Origin: Apus apus
Lineage: Eukaryota > Chordata > Aves > Apodiformes > Apodidae
DNA: 64,000 nucleotides
Direction of reading: 5' to 3'
Assembly: GCF_020740795.1 (NCBI RefSeq)
Contig: NC_067282.1
Location: 146,244,858-146,308,857 of the forward strand
Position 1 is the first letter of the stretch. Each line of letters begins with the position of its first letter. The position numbers and the translations under genes were made by a program. The notes under the pieces are model-generated. The model saw only the letters and a list, made by a program, of their open reading frames with translations. It was not told where the DNA came from and searched no databases. Shown here one piece after another: positions 34,301 to 47,500 of the stretch.

Positions 34301-37300
34301 CAGAGCTCAATGAACCCATTCACAGAAAGCTCACACTAAGCATCACACTCAGCAGCTCGCAAAACATATTTTTAGCTATGATCACTTAAGCTATAGAAGA
34401 AGAATAAAAGAAAAACAGTGAAAAGAAAGAAAAATAATTTATGTCACTTTGCACATAATTTTTTTTTTTTTTTTCATAGCTCTCTGTCAAGAGCTTTCAA
34501 CAAGAGCAGCTTGGAGGGGTGACTGATCCCAGCAGGAACGCACCCTTTGGGAAATGAGACCAAAGTATAGTGTTCCCCAGGTGTGTGGAATGTCCCATCT
34601 TAATGCACCACAGTAGTTACAAATAGGCAAGAGCAATTGCTTGTAGGACCCGGGAGTGCTCTAAACTCACTACATAATTTGTCTAAACTCACTACATAAC
34701 CTGAAAGAGCTGTAGAAACACAGCTTCAGCAGATCTCCCAAAATTTTGTGCTAGGACAGTTCCCTCAAAAATGTCTAGGGGAACAAACATTTTAGGGTCA
34801 AAAAGTGATGAAAGCCAAGGTCTTCTATGGCCTTGCTTAATGCTCTGCTTATCAACTGGAGAAGAGAATTAGTTAATGGGTGGTGGAAATTCCTTTTGTT
34901 CTTTTTATTGAGTTTCTGCAAGGCCAAATACTTATCCTCTAGGTTTACAGGAGGAAAACCTGCATGTTTTTCTCAAGGAGAGAGGTAAATTGAAAATAGG
35001 AGCCTTCCTACAACCCAAACATTAGTATTTAACTCACTCTGGAAGTAGACTAAGGCTTACATTTCTCTGAACTTTCTTCTACCTGGGCCCCTTGCAGGCT
35101 CTCTGATGTTCCACTGCCCACCAGAGCTCCAAATGCATTCTTAGACTCACAAACGTTTTGGGACCAAAAGTCAGTGCTACAGTGTTTGGCACTGCACCAT
35201 CCAAGGCTCTCACCCTGCAATTCAGGCCAGGTTGTGACAATTCTCCTTCCATCTACTGCTCTCCCACATTAGGTAGGCTGACTCCCCAAACTACGTCCAA
35301 ACGGCCCAGTGCAGAGCACAGATTCAAATCCCCCGGACCCATAGGTAGGAGGAATTTGGAGTATTAAACGTAATGTATCTCCAGCTTCTCTTTTTGTCTT
35401 TCCCTACCTGCCCGCTTTAATTCTTAAGATCTAAAGGAAACTGCAACACAAAGACATCTCAGCCCCAGACACAGGGGATGGACGTGAGGTGCACCTTGCG
35501 GGTATGGATTCTCCTGTTGTCTCCTGCTGCAGTGGGGGCATTTCCAGGCCCCCAGCCAGGCCATGGGGTTGGCAGAGCCCACGGGCAGCGCCAGCCCCCA
35601 GCTGCAGGCAGCAGAAGAGCTGTGCTTAGGCTTGTTTTCCTGCAAAGCTGTCTGGTGAGAGAGACAGGTGATGACCAGAGCACGGTCGCTGTGGCTGCTG
35701 TAGGCTTTGACTTCCTAGACTCGATAAATACATGGAAGTCTAGAGGGAGGGAGTTATTTCACAGTGATTGTCTGCAATGAGTGTGATTCATTTATTTATT
35801 CTTCTGTGAACATCCTAGCCAGATGACTAAGGCAGATCTGCAGACTGATGACCCAGAAACAGTACAGATAAATTTCATATGTAGGGGAAAGAAAAAATAA
35901 GTTAAAAGGCATACATAGACTGTTGTTTTTCCCAAGTTCAGTGGTTTACATCACAGCCTGAACTCCAGCCAACACCAAGAATATAGCAGAGAGGCTTGCT
36001 CAGGGGCTTTTTTTCCTACCTCTTCCCTCTCTCAGGGTGAGGTAACTGAGATTAACTTCACCTGTGACTTCTTAAATAAGCAGCACATGGCAGCATAATA
36101 CCTTCTGGATCTCTCAGATGTGAGGGTTGGGGAAAGGGGATTGTTTCTTTTTCTCCTTCAGATTCAAGCTAATGAAGTGAGGGCTGCTGGCTTTACTGTG
36201 CTTTTTCTTCCTTCAGGTAAGACATTTGCACTTGCAGGGGTTGGAGGGTAGAAAGAAAAAGGAAGAAAGTGCCAGGTAAAGTAAGTCTGCTCTGATACCT
36301 TGACTGAGGAGACAGGAACCTGCCTCTTCTGTGATTTGAGGATGGGTCTGCAAGGTGGGATGCTGCAGCAGTTTCTGAGGAATTGAGAAAAGGCTGTGTG
36401 AGTGTAGGAGGGAAAAATGCTTCTTGGTTTTGCTTCGGGCTTGTCTGTGAGAAACACTTATTTGAACAGAAAGTGTCAAGCTACAAAACAAAGCAGGTGT
36501 GAGACAATCGACTGCAGGTTACTCGGTTAAACTGTGGCTAATATAAACCTGGTGCTAAGCTAATGCAAATGACTTAAGTAAGTTGTTTTGTTTGTTCAAC
36601 TCCAGTACAGCTCCCTGGGAAACTGTATCTGTGTTACAAGTGTTGGGTTTAGGCTGTTGTTCTGCTCTCAGGCTGTGATGCCTTAGTGCCAGAGTAAATG
36701 CACAGCTGCAGCAGATGAGGTGCTCTGGCTGCCTATGGAAGCTGATATGCCTCATCCCAGCACTTCCCCATGGAAAATTGCAGCAGGACTCTGCACAGCG
36801 CAGGATTCCTAGCCCACATGTACTAATGCCCATAGGAGCCTGCAATCATAAGTGTTCTTCTGGCTGAAAAGCTCCAAATATCTGTTTTTTAGCCTTCCTC
36901 TCAGACCATTGGAGTTACCTTTTTCTAAAACATGTTTTTATTGAATGTGACTTGAAAGTATTAAACCCTGAGCAGCATACGACCCTGGCACCACACAAAT
37001 CCCTTATGAGTCCTCAATCGTATAATCCTGTGTGCAGCGTGCAGGGTGAGGTGAAAAAGTTCTCCTCTTCCCATCACGTTCCTGCCCAGCTAGCTAAGCA
37101 GCATCTGACACAGAGGTATTACTGGCTGGTATACAAGACATTAGGTTCAAACCAGAGCACGCTTCTTTGGCCCTTTAATGGCTGTAGCAGTGAATTCCAG
37201 AATGGCTCTGCGTAGTTAAAAAAATGTTATTTTGGCCGATCTTCTGGTCCTTGATTTCTTTGTGTATTTCCTGATTCCTGTACTGTGTTTTAGCTGTAAA

Positions 37301-40300
37301 TGTATTGATTAATGCATCTCCCTTATTATATGGTTTGCAATAGAAGAAACTTGCTTCTCTCCATAGCACTCTAAACAGGTCAGTCTTCATAACCTGTCAG
37401 CTGGTTTCTGTGACTCCCCTACCACTGTTTTTACCCTTTTCCAGTCTTGACTCTGTCAGAGGTTGTGTTCTGTGGAGCACATCAGGCCTTTATTTGACAA
37501 AAAGTTCATAATCCTTCACAGGGTCAAAATTACTGAGAAGTGTACAGTGTAATTTCTTATAGCTTTCTCTCCACTTATTAGTTTTGTTTTGTAATTCTAA
37601 TGATCTACCACTGCTTATTTTTGCTTCCATCATAAATGCCACAGGAAAGACATAATTCACACCCAATGCTCTCTTTAATTGCTGAGTTTTGCCAGAGCTG
37701 GGAAATAGCTTTGGTGTCCAACCATTCCCTGGAGATGGGTCACGTCAACAGTTCTTTCCTTATTGGATGGGAGGAAACCAAAAGAATGGGGACAAATGTC
37801 TAAGTGATCTTTGCACGGAGTGACAGTTTGTGAGGGGGTCCCTATTTCAGCAGTTGGGTTTGACTGAATTTGTTGGTCAGGTATGTGGCAATATGAAACT
37901 TGGGAGAAAGCAGAGAATCTGGTTGGATGTGTGTAGTTGCAAAGATGGACAAAGGAATAAAAAAGATTGGAGGAGGCAAAGATAACCACACAAGGTCAAT
38001 TGTTTGTGTCTATGGAGTGCTGGAGTAATTGGATGAGGAGCAGGGACAAATCAATGTCTTAATTCAGTTGGATCTGTAGTATCTCTGTGCAGCCTGTGGG
38101 GGTGTTTGGTGAAGCGATCCTATAGGGTTTGCTCTCACTGTAGTAATAAACCCTAGTAATGCAGCGAAGTTCACATTTGAACATATTGTGATGAAAGGGG
38201 TATTTACATAATCCTTTCCAATGCAGAGTATCCTCTCTGACAATATAACTGGTGTTGTGTCCAAAAGAAACAGCAGAGAGAGCATAGGAATGAGCCATAG
38301 CTCAAGGGGGTGAAGTTTTGATCCTTGTTCTGTGGGAGTGTCTTCCAGTCAGCAGTGACCTAAGTGAGGGCTGGACTTCAAGTGCCCTGCTTCCCAAGAA
38401 AGTACATTATGTTTTTCAGATACCAAGTCCTTCCCCCTTTCAGCCTGATGAATTTGTCAGGCAAAGTTGAAAAGTTCAGTGGGGGTGGATGGAGCCAGAT
38501 CCTTTCCAGAAGGCTGTACAGCTTATTAACTGGATGAGGTGAGAGACGTAGCTTTAAACCCTCATAAAGATTTGACCCTGACTTGCTGCATCACTTAGTG
38601 CTCTAATTGCTGAGGAAAGGGAGCCATCATGCTCTCCTCCCTCCAGCCATGATGTTTGAGAGCACTTTTGTTGCCTCAAGCTCTTGCACACCCAACAGAC
38701 CAGTTCTGTGAACACAGGGGCATGAGCCAAGTAATTTGGTGGTCTCAGGCCTGGAAAGGTGTAGATTGCCAAGGAAACTAATGACTGGTGTGCTTTAAAT
38801 GCCATGACTAGAAAAAAAGCCAACTAGAAATCCTAAATCATGTGAGTATTTCTAACGTTACCTCTTATTTTCCTGCTTTGTTGTTTCTTCGGTGCTGTAT
38901 TGGGAGGACTGTACCTCACAGGGGACCAGAGGGGTAGCACTGGCTTGTTGAATGAGAGTGTAGATTTCTGATCCATGACTTAGGGCAGCCTTTCTGAATG
39001 TTAGATGTTCCTCTCTGAAGTTGCTCAAGTACAGATCAATGTAGTAAATGAAATGTAAAGGTAATCTCCTCCTCCTATAGAAATGCAGGACTGCAGTCCT
39101 ACCACTCTGGAAAAACAGGGAGGATCTGTGCAAACCATGCTGCCAAACAGCTGGTTTGACCTATTCTGGATTGCCTGGTGACATCAGTACTGAATGTGTG
39201 GGCAGGTGGGATCACCTTGCTCCCTTTGGTACATGTGGGGAGCTCTGGGTAGGAAGCTGAGAAATGGTGGCATGAGGAGCAAAGCAGTTTTCCTGAGAAC
39301 ACAAAGGCAAAATAACTGTTTGCAAGCTTTTGCCAGGGTCTGCCCTGACCTGGGAGAACAACATTCATCAGAAAAACTGGGGGAACAGAAAATTTAGGAT
39401 TAGTTCCCTTGCACTAAAGGCACACAGCTTCCATTCTGTGCATCTCTAGTTGCATGAACCTTGAGTCAGAGGGAGTTATTCCTGATTTGTATGTGCTGAA
39501 ATGTTAGCAGGATCCTATCCAGTGTCCTCAGTGTCCTGCTCTTGGAGGGCTGTTCCCTTGTTATGCATGAGGCTGCTCTGAGACATGCTCTAGGTCATCA
39601 TGAGATCTCCTTTAACTTGTAATTGAGTGCCATTTGTCCTGGTGCAGGATTTTGTCTTCACTATGTCCGGTGACCTTGAACTGATCCGAGGCCTCCATGC
39701 AGGTAGCTTTGTAATCTGTAGGGTAAAAACTGTTTCATCAAGTGGTGCCTCTCTGTGTGCATGTGTATGTGTTGACACACACGTGTCATCTTTCTTTCCA
39801 GCTCCTTCTCTCCCTCTTCTTTTTCCATTTGGTTCTGCTTTGCATTTTGTTTGCCATGTGTTGTACTGTTGTGAGTATTGCTCATGCATCTTGAGTTAAG
39901 GTTCCCCAAGGAGTCTGGCACTGAAAAATTAACTTTTTTGTTTTTCACACTCTCAAAACCCTTTATTACAAGCTAGGGTTATCGCTCCAGGGTAGTAGGA
40001 TGTTGGGAAGAGTTGAAACATGGCACTGCTGAGAATCAGTTAGTATAAAAACTGCACTTAGTACCCAACTGTGTGCTGATCACCCCACCACCAAAGGCAA
40101 ATGTTTTTGCAATTTGGGTCACAAGTGAAACAAGCATGTTGAACCTCATTCTAACATGTTGCTCTCTGATGAGCTTTTTTCTGTACTTCAGTGCTTTCCT
40201 CTAGATGTGTGAGACAGCTGGGCAAAATATAACTGGAAAGTGCAGCTCCTTCCCTTCCTCTTCCCCCATTTGTCTTGCAAATACCAAAATGATTTATTTT

Positions 40301-43300
40301 TAATTGTTTCAATTTGGCAAGTGAGAACAAGGGGACTTTGTTACTACTCACAGTGAGAAAGGTGGCACCTCATCTTAAATCTACAAGTCAGTTACTGTAC
40401 ATGAGGGATTTGAGTTTGTCTTTTCTGCTTGAGGCAGAGATCAGAGAGATGTTTTGCACATTCCTGGCATGTGATTTCTTTTCCTCTAAGGGTCCCTACT
40501 ACACTGGCTTTCCTTCTACACTTAAATGATTCACACACTGAATTAAAGGATCAACTCTGAATCTGGTTATGAGGTGATCTTAATCAGTTAAGGAACATAT
40601 CAAGCTCTCTGCTGTTGAACTCCTTTGCATGTTGGAAGGATACGATAAATAAATATCCTGCCAGTCTGGAGGTGAGGGGCTTTTGGGGTCTGATGAATTA
40701 AAAAAAGGGAATGAAGTGAGGAAGCCTCAGCAGGTGAGAACCCTGCTATGTGTAACCAAAGACTTTGCCTTTTGTGGCCTCCAATCTTCTCCTACTGTTT
40801 GCAAAACTCACTTTCTGTTCTCACTTATCATCATTATTTGGCCAGGAGAAGAGATCTCATTTTTATTTCAGAGCACCCAGCTCTCTGGCACCTAGGCTTT
40901 AATGGCAGACAAGAGATGGAAAGTGTGGGAGATGCTGCCAGTTCTGCTTAACCACAACTGTGTCCTAATGATGGCTTGACACAGTCACTTCCCCTTTCCT
41001 CCGCAGAACACATTGTACACCCTTATAAAACCTCTCCATGTTGGAACGTCTCATGACAACTACTTGACAGTGCTTCCTTATTGCTTCACCTACTAAGCAT
41101 GAGCATTAATGAGTCAGGGAAGGGCCCACCTGTAAAGCCTTGTGCCCTGAGCTTGTGCAGCAGCAGGGAATGCCTCAGACTGACATATGGGTAAACCCAT
41201 GTTCTAATGTTCAGCAACTCCTTTGCTGCTGGGAATGTGAGCAGATCACCTACTTTTCTGTTGGCCAGCCCAGAGCAGCACCACGGCTGCAAAAAGAATC
41301 CAAAATGCTGCATCTCTTGTTCTCTCTGCTATTAAGTCACTTGTGCATAGCTGAAGCAAATGTATTTGCTCTGCGTTTCATTTCTCTTCACATCTACAGG
41401 AAGAGTCACAAACCACTCAAGTTACTAACAGTAAAAACAAGTAAGTTTTCCTGGTACGCTTTGGGTCTATTCTTGTCACGTGTTATTGCCATTAGAGCAG
41501 GAGGTACTGGATCCTCCTCTGTCTGCACCTGACTTTCCAGTTGGAGCAGGGCTGCATGCAGTGCTTCCCAGGGACGTGTTTTGCACCAGGCAGCAAGTTC
41601 AATGGGCCTCTGAAATGTGCTAGGTACAAACAGACCATGCATGGGGCCGGGATCTGGGTTTTCTCTGTGTCTGTGCAGTTGCCAGTGGAATGCGTTTCTT
41701 AAGCCCCCATCTGCAGCCCTATTTGTTTTCCTTCCTCTAAACCTTTTCTTTGTAGAGCAGGATGGAAAACAATGGGGAGCAATGGTCTGAAACTGAGCAA
41801 AGCGGGGAAAAAAACTAGGCTAGACGTCAGCAGTGATTTCATAATTGATGGCAATGAGTATGGGAGTGTTTGCCCTTGAGAAGAGGCTGAACCTTTTTCA
41901 TCAGATTCAAATGAGGCAGTGCAAAGGAGGAGGATGATTCTATTAAATTTAGGGGAGGAAAAAAGGGATTTTCTGCCGTAATTTGGGCTGGTGAAGTTCT
42001 CACAATCTGTCCTGCTTGTTACCTCCGTATAGATTGAAGACTTGATTATAGTGTATTTCCTGCTAGAAAGACTTCAACATATCATCTTCCTTACACACAT
42101 GTACAAGGTCACCTGTTTTATTAGAACATAAGGTGCTACCTATCCTCTGGGAGGAGGTCTGGAAAGAGCAGCTACTTGTGAAGGGGATGGTGTGAGAATT
42201 TAAGCTGAGCATTAGTTGACATTTGCAGTGTAGAAAACAAGAGCTTTGCCAAACCTGATCTGAATGCTGGCCATGGCTGGAGACCTGCACCTGGTCAAGT
42301 TACAGTGCAAAAATGTGTACAGTGCTACTGTTAAACAGTTAAACCCAGACAACTCTGTTTAAAGCTTGTGCTTATGAAGCAACTGAAATAACGTGTTGGG
42401 TATGGTGGTAACTATGGCACTTGAATTTAGGCTTGGATTAGGTTCAGGTTTTTGGCTGGGACCTCAGCTATTTGCTAAGGAGCATAGCGGGACTGTGATA
42501 GTGGTTCTGACTGCCCCTGGGAGCAGAGCTCCACCCAACCTTGGGATTGTCCTTAGATTTACACCTGCAGATTTCTAATGTGTTGTCTTCCTCCTCAGCT
42601 ATACCTCTACCACCTTTTTTATTCCCCCCTCTGGTCTAAATGAGTAAAAAGATAAAACGGATATTGCCCTAGGGTAACCTCCAGCAAGCAGAATACTCCT
42701 CTGTTGACACAGCTTTATAAGTGGATTTATAAGTGGTGTGTGAAGGCCACCCCTTGTGAAGGGGCTTGACTTCCTATGTGGTGCCCACAAAGCTTACCCA
42801 AGGGTGCATTGGCACTATAGCCACTTGGGAGCTTTGCCTTCTCCTACTGTGAAGTGGTCACCCCTGCACCTCTTTGCCTCAGGTCTTGATGAACACACCA
42901 TGATCCAACAGAAGTGCTTCCATGAACTTTATGCTCTGTTTTCCTGTTTCAGTCACTCCAGGGATAATAAATAGCAATGGTAATAACTAAAAGCAGATGC
43001 TATAGATTGAAGCCTGGGTATGACCCATTTTCCAATGGCAGTAGGCATGTTTTAGTACAGTAAGTACTCTGTATGGTTTAGTATTTTCTCCCATACCTGT
43101 CTATTGTACTCCCTCTGTGGCAGGGGATGGGGGTGCTTGGGCCCAGGAGGGAGGGGAATGTAGCCTTCTGTAGGTTCTGAATGTAGGTATAGGCTGCAAA
43201 ACTTGTTGGGCAAATGAGTGGTCTGGAAAAGAAATGAATGCCGAAGGAGTGAGTCTTCCTTATTCTGCTGTCCATGCTCGTGCCCCCATGTTTCAGACAG

Positions 43301-43670
43301 CTGAGGACAGTTTGAAGGAAATTTTCAGGGTTCAACCCACCTGCTTCTGCCTGATTCCTACCATTTCTTGGACCTGCCAGTGTTCTGCAGTCTCAAAGCA
43401 CAGTAGAAAGTGGTATTTAACAAAATAAAACTTTCTGCCCCTTTAAAACTTAGATTCCTAATTCAGTATTGTCTTAGTCGAGAGTTCATACAAAAGACTG
43501 TCAGAATTTCTAAGTGAACAGAAATTTTCTTGGATGAAGATCAGTTTGTGGAGCAGGAAAAAAGTTTAAGGGATTTTTAATCTCATGAGATGAGTCTCTC
43601 ACTAGTACTAGCTCCACATTGCATAAGCAAGTCTGCAATATCATTCTAGTACAGCAGCTCAAATACAGGA
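31312..43670. other. Gene-poor intergenic region
   Basis: Twelve kilobases without a recognised gene, RNA gene or CR1. Landmarks are a T-run at 34459-34474, a 22-base tandem duplication at 34660-34699, and a moderately GC-rich patch at 35478-35660 with a 100-codon frame (see findings). A purine/pyrimidine alternating CA/TG patch lies near 39756-39790. On the - strand AATAAA reads at 42618-42623 and could be a distal polyadenylation signal of AKR1D1. Confidence 0.45.
34660..34699. repeat. Two-copy tandem repeat, 22-base period
   Basis: The 18-base unit TCTAAACTCACTACATAA occurs at 34660-34677 and identically at 34682-34699, separated by TTTG. It is a recent small duplication. Confidence 0.9.
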
Positions 43671-43798
43671 TCACAGAATCATTTTGGTTGGAAAAGACCT
43701 TTTAAGATAATCAAGTCTACCCATTAACCTTGTACACTGCCAAGTCCATCATGTCCCTAAGCACACTATCTACACATCTTTAGAATACCTCCAGGGTA
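43671..43798 (-). mobile_element. Short CR1 LINE 3' fragment, second subfamily
   Basis: Reverse-complement CR1 end (ATCACAGAATCATTTTGG, then CCCATTAACCTTGTACACTG, GTCCCTAAGCACACTATC). About 130 bases, with small deletions relative to the copy at 28156. Confidence 0.85.
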
Positions 43799-44371
43799 TT
43801 TAAGAGGCCTTTAAGTGGATGTAGATGTGATAGAGTCATACACTCTCCTGTGTTTTGCTGAAGTGAGGGGGGATAAGAACCTGCTTATAATGCTTTAGGG
43901 GTTGAACTAATTGCATGTGGAGCTAGCTGGGTGTACCTATGGAATGCAGCTCCTGTATGTAGTTGAAGAATACTCTGGTCAGAGTGAGACAGGCTTCGTG
44001 GCATGGTGCCATGTATTTATCTATGTATATTTGCATATTGATACACATATATGTCTCAAATCCAATTAGTTCCCCGCTCCTAATTTTCTCTCATTTGAGC
44101 TGGGAAATAAAATGATACTGCTTCACATCTACTGAAGCAGATTTTCTTGTTTCAAATTCAAAGAATGTGCCATTGAGTGAAAATTATTTGTTTTGAACCA
44201 GTGAGCTTGTTTTCAAGAGAAATCTTCAGTTTGACCAGCTGTCAGTGTTGAAGTTTACATGCTCAGAGTTAAAGCCTCCCAAGTTAAAAATAGGGATTCA
44301 ATAGGTTAAATAGATTTGCTCTTCAGTAGCAATAAGAGACTGACAAGACTAGAAGAAGTAAATGCCATGTT

Positions 44372-44377
44372 TTTAAT
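44372..44377 (-). terminator. Possible proximal polyadenylation signal of AKR1D1
   Basis: ATTAAA on the - strand, 104 bases after the AKR1D1 stop. It is a common variant signal. The 3' UTR may instead extend to the AATAAA at 42618-42623. The sequence does not decide between them. Confidence 0.3.
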
Positions 44378-44480
44378 GCTGATTTGAACAGTTTCCCATG
44401 AAGTAAAAGCACCAAATGCTGGGTCTCTTTCAGCAAAGTTTAACAGCAACGAGCCAGGAACCTTCTCAGACACGCTTTTT

Positions 44481-44523
44481 TCAGTATTCGTCGTTGAAGG
44501 GATACTCTGGATGGTCACGCCAC
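44481..44523 (-). CDS. AKR1D1: AKR1D1 exon 9, terminal coding part (residues 313-326)
   Basis: Only 43 coding bases, 3.5 kb downstream of exon 8, with CGCAG acceptor. Completes Met313 and encodes [13 protein letters not shown] followed by TGA. This C-terminal tail closes over the steroid pocket in AKR1 enzymes. It matches the mammalian AKR1D1 tail except Asn for His near the end. Confidence 0.95.
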
Positions 44524-47500
44524 CTGCGGATAGGTCAAATTGAACAAACGAGCTTTTCAGATGAAGTAGGATATCACATCACTGATACAGGTGTCTTGTG
44601 CCTAGCCAGACCTCTTCTCCTCTTTGCAATATATAGGTGGCTTTCATGGAAGGCTGTTCTGCTTATTCAGAACCTGTCTGCTCTGGCTAATCTTCCCTGC
44701 GGGTTTGGAAGCAACCTTGTGCATGTAAGGAGAGGAGAGTGGAGGTGCATTTTTCAGACCTACAGACTGCATACCTTAGGAAAGACCATCAAGAGTTTGT
44801 ATGTTAGTTATTTTAGCTGTATTTGTGGGTTTAACTCAGGTTAGTAAAAGTCTTGTAGGGAAGGGGGATGGCTTCACTATGTGTGTATCGTGGAAGGGAA
44901 AGACTTCTTTGTTCAGATGCCTAGAAAGACCCTCAGAAATAAGGGCTATATTTGAAGGAGAGGTAGAAACACCAGGGTGTACTACTTATGCACTTTGAGC
45001 TGGCATGAACAGGTCTGGGTCTGGTATGGTATTTTCTAAGAGTGTCTGCCCTCTAGCTCAGCCTAGATATAGATGCTCTGCCAGGTTAATAGCACCAGTG
45101 GCAGAGGATTTACAAAGCAGCTTTAGGGTGACCCAGTTCTGGGGAGAAAAGGGATGCTCATGGCTGCATGCTACTGAAGGAAGAGATGTTTCAGGCTTCA
45201 TTTAAAAACTGTATGCTCAGAGAAGATACATAATCTAGGATCATTATAAAAGGCACAAAGGAAATCCTCAGTGTCAGCTGCAGGTGAGAAAATAATACTG
45301 TATTTTGCCCATTATTGGCAAACTTGAGAAAGAGAGGTGGTAGTTTTTTGTTGTTAGTTTTCTTGTTTGTTTGAGAAGTGATGCTAAAACACAAGCCTTG
45401 TCTTGACAAACACTTTCCATTATCAGTATCAGAAATTTCTGAAGTGCATTCTCAGGTGCACTATGGCAGCTGGCTGCCTTGCCTTACAGCAGAACATAAC
45501 AAACACTGGCATTTATCCCAGCTGTGAATCCTTCCAGTCTGGGAAGGAAATGTTACACAATATTGAAGTTAACTAACTGGAAGGCATCAAACATTTTGAA
45601 TTGGTTGTGCCAAAACATTTCATTCCAATATTCAGCCAAGCTGAAGTGTTTACGCACTAACAGATTGAGTTGGTTAAAAACAAAACAAAACAAAAACAAC
45701 AAAAAAACAAGCCACAAGGCTTTGGCTTGTTAGGTTTTAGTATAATTTGACAACATCTGAGTTGCCAGTGTCATAGTATCTCCTTTCTTTCTAAGGAGCA
45801 TGCTTCCTATTCTGATCTCACATGTCCAAAGGCCTGAGATCTTAGAGTGAAAATGATTCACTCTGAAGAGTCAATGCAACTTGTCATGTCTGTGAGGAAG
45901 AATATTCATGGCAGAGATTGGGAGCCCAAGATAAATCAAGCAGACAGATTAATCTAAAGCTTACTCAGAACAATAATTCTAGATTTCTCCAAAGGGAGAA
46001 GAAACCATTTCAGATAGATTTCCTGGAGTACTCATCCTTTTACAAAACCTTCTTTTTCTGCTCAGATGCTAAACTTGGTAACTTATTCCACTGATGGCAA
46101 TATCCCTTTCATGTGGGCTTATATTATCAGAACAACTGATTTGCACACAGCCCCCATGGTAGCTGATAACTGGAAAAGCCAGAGGAATGCTGGATTTTTC
46201 CATTCCTTCTGGCATTGGCATCACAGCAGACAAAGGCTTTGCACAAAGTTGACTAACCAGAAATCTCTGTGTGGAGGCTTGACTTTTTCAGATATATATG
46301 CTGGATGAAATAAGAAATCTCTTTAGGCTAGCAACTCATCTGTTGCAGTGTCAACTCCAAACACTGCACTGTGGGAACAAGTAGTAGGCAGATACGTGTT
46401 TAGCTGCTCCTTACAAGGCAAGACCTCTTTTTTGATGAGGTGTTTTTCACAGTTGAGGTCAGACTGTATTCAAGCATTATCCTATGAAAGATGGAGCTGG
46501 CAAAGCCCATACTATGCATTCTATTTTCATTGTCCTCAGTGGCTTCTGTGACCAAATTTAGTCTAATAAAGAAAAACATTCAGTTTATTAGTTTTTGGAT
46601 TGGTGGCTTATAAAGTTCTTCTCCTGTGGGCATTCGCAGGCTTTAATTTTGCTCTGGAGAAGGCTCTTGCATTTGCAGCAAGGATACATTTAAGTGTATA
46701 CACTCACTAAAAGTTTAAATGATGTTATAGCTCAACTTAGCTATGAAAAAACAAACAATTTCAGATACCACAACACACAGAAAAAGTAATTTTAAAAAAA
46801 CTAAAGCTTCGGACCACCTGGCTGAGCTTAAAGGTAAAAGGTGAATTCCATTATGATGTTTTTAACATAGTCCATATTTTCTGTCATATTTATGCAGCAC
46901 AGTAACTGCTTTATTTGTTCCATTACAACATTATCCCACATCTTTTCAGCAATAGTCAATATTTTATAATGTTATTGATGCTGCTATCCTGCTTTTCATT
47001 ATTTTTAGTGCTTGAACACACTACAGTTTGGCCAGACCACAGATAATCGAAGGTAACAAGAAAAATGTGTGGCAGCTAGTCTCTAGTGTTTGACTACATG
47101 TTGACTGAAAATGGGTAAGTGGAAAGTTTGGCCATAAACTGTAGATGCTTGTGAGCTGAAGTAAAAACAAATGGCCTCATTCTACAGAAGAGATGTTGGG
47201 CCAGTTTGAGTCTTCCGGGGTAGTGCAGCCTTCAGGGGAAGCAAAGCTACATTAGGTGGGATCACAAGCAGCAAGAGATCAAGCCTTGTTAGCTTTCAGA
47301 AGAGATAATTAGTAAGTGGTCTAGCATTTGAACAAGATGCTTAGTTTTCTGCATTCCATGTAAGAAGGTACAACTCAATAAGACAGTAGAAGACAGAGAT
47401 TGCTGAAAAAGGCAACATCAGAAGAAAGACCAAAGCAAAGCTTCTGATCACTGTGGTCACTAAGATGTCTCGTGGTTTATGATAAATTTAGGTAGGCAAA

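Noticed and set aside
38290..38330. tRNA-like A box (TAGCTCAAGGGG) followed by a TTTTGATCC B-box-like word
   Set aside because: The boxes are only about 20 bases apart, too close for a tRNA, and no acceptor stem is present.
44416..44844. 142-codon + strand frame overlapping AKR1D1 exon 9
   Set aside because: It is antisense to a well-supported coding exon. The rest lies in an intron and has no recognisable domain.
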